From assembly GCA_029884035.1 (NCBI GenBank), contig JAOUIM010000053.1, positions 1 to 13,263 on the forward strand: a stretch of DNA of 13,263 bases, read 5' to 3'. The number at the start of each line of letters is the position of its first letter. Positions within the stretch are counted from its first letter, which is position 1. A model generated the notes under the pieces. It ran no database searches. It was given only the letters and a program-made list of their open reading frames with translations, and was not told the DNA's origin. Below, in pieces: positions 12,772 through 13,263 of this stretch. Made by a program: the position numbers and the translations under genes. Origin of the DNA: Aquincola sp. Its GTDB lineage: Bacteria > Pseudomonadota > Gammaproteobacteria > Burkholderiales > Burkholderiaceae_C.

Positions 12772-13263
12772 ATGACAACATCGAGGTCGCTCTCTCGCAG
12801 GCACCCCTCGAGATCGAGGCGCTGCTGCCCGCGCAATGTGATGAGTCTGGCGGTGTCGAGCGCCTTTGCGGTCGCCGCACAGGCAGCCACCGACCTGACA
12901 GCGCTGAGCCTCGAGCAGTTGCTCGAAGTCTCCGTCGTCGGCACCTCGAAGTACGAGCAGAAGCGGAGCGAGGTTGCTGCGGCGGTGAGCGTGATCACCC
13001 GTGGCGAAATCCAGACCTTCGGCTGGCGCACGCTCGGTGCGGCGCTGGCGAGCCTGCCCGGCATTCACACCACGTACGACCGTCAGTACGGCTACGTCGG
13101 CGCGCGTGGCTTCGGGCTGCCTGGCGACTTCAATACCCGCATACTGATCACCGTCAATGGCAACCGCCTCAACGATGCGACGTACGACGGCGGGCCGAGC
13201 GGAGGCGCTTTCCCGCTGGACATGGACCTGATCGAGCGCATCGAGTTCATCCCAGGCCCCGGG
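12772..13263 (+). CDS. TonB-dependent outer-membrane receptor, N-terminal part (runs off window)
   Basis: The frame is open from the ATG to the window end (164 codons, 3' end missing). Residues 1-38 read as a signal peptide with an unusually long, Arg-rich n-region followed by VMSLAVSSAFAVAAQA and cleavage near Ala38. Next comes a short LSLEQLLEVSVVGTSKYEQ segment (45-63) and then the plug domain: VSVITRGEIQTFGWRTLGAALASLPGIHTTYDRQYGYVGARGFG (72-115), ILITVNGNRLND (124-135) and LDMDLIERIEFIPGPG (149-164). These match the plug of TonB-dependent receptors, especially the group whose plug reads L-P-G-I-x-T-T-Y-D-R-Q-Y. A second ATG at 12841 would give a signal peptide without basic residues, so 12772 is favoured; neither has a clear Shine-Dalgarno. 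The ligand cannot be told from the plug. Confidence 0.85.
   Translation, partial: MTTSRSLSRRHPSRSRRCCPRNVMSLAVSSAFAVAAQAATDLTALSLEQLLEVSVVGTSKYEQKRSEVAAAVSVITRGEIQTFGWRTLGAALASLPGIHTTYDRQYGYVGARGFGLPGDFNTRILITVNGNRLNDATYDGGPSGGAFPLDMDLIERIEFIPGPG

Overview
The window looks like a chromosomal segment of a high-GC betaproteobacterium, most likely Burkholderiales. The clues are the very GC-rich third codon positions, an flhDC pair of betaproteobacterial type, a branched-chain-amino-acid-type (Liv/HAAT) ABC transporter carrying CoA-dependent catabolic genes, and a PcaR/PobR-like IclR regulator. I see no rRNA, tRNA, CRISPR array, intact insertion sequence or phage gene.

Layout. Positions 1-472 hold no gene I can support, only an imperfect inverted repeat. 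Positions 473-7547 (minus strand) form one seven-gene operon, read livJ-like > livH > livM > livG > livF > CaiB/BaiF CoA-transferase > acyl-CoA dehydrogenase. Its genes overlap or lie close together, except for a 116-bp gap between livG and livF. That gap looks like a small inserted palindromic element flanked by an 8-bp direct repeat. Divergently transcribed from the operon (7691-8482, plus strand) is an IclR-family regulator. The 143-bp shared intergenic region carries a plausible sigma-70 promoter for the transporter operon and two 20-bp-spaced direct repeats resembling PcaR-type operator sites. A universal stress protein gene follows (8569-9012, plus strand).

Positions 9058-11379 (minus strand) hold a second compact operon, read aroE-like shikimate dehydrogenase > Gfo/Idh/MocA oxidoreductase > type II 3-dehydroquinate dehydratase (aroQ-like). 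Its members keep most catalytic residues but depart from consensus at substrate-site positions, which points to a catabolic or specialised role rather than core aromatic biosynthesis. Divergent from it are the flagellar master regulator genes flhD and flhC (11655-12563, plus strand). The 5' part of a TonB-dependent receptor gene starts at about 12772 and runs off the window end.

How the parts may work together (inference): the IclR protein probably controls uptake of an organic acid, perhaps aromatic, alicyclic or a dicarboxylate, by the Liv-type transporter. The acid would be converted to its CoA thioester by the class III CoA-transferase and then desaturated by the acyl-CoA dehydrogenase. 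The aroE/gfo/aroQ cluster could feed or drain the quinate/shikimate-protocatechuate branch, but no gene here links the two operons directly and no substrate can be named from the sequence alone.
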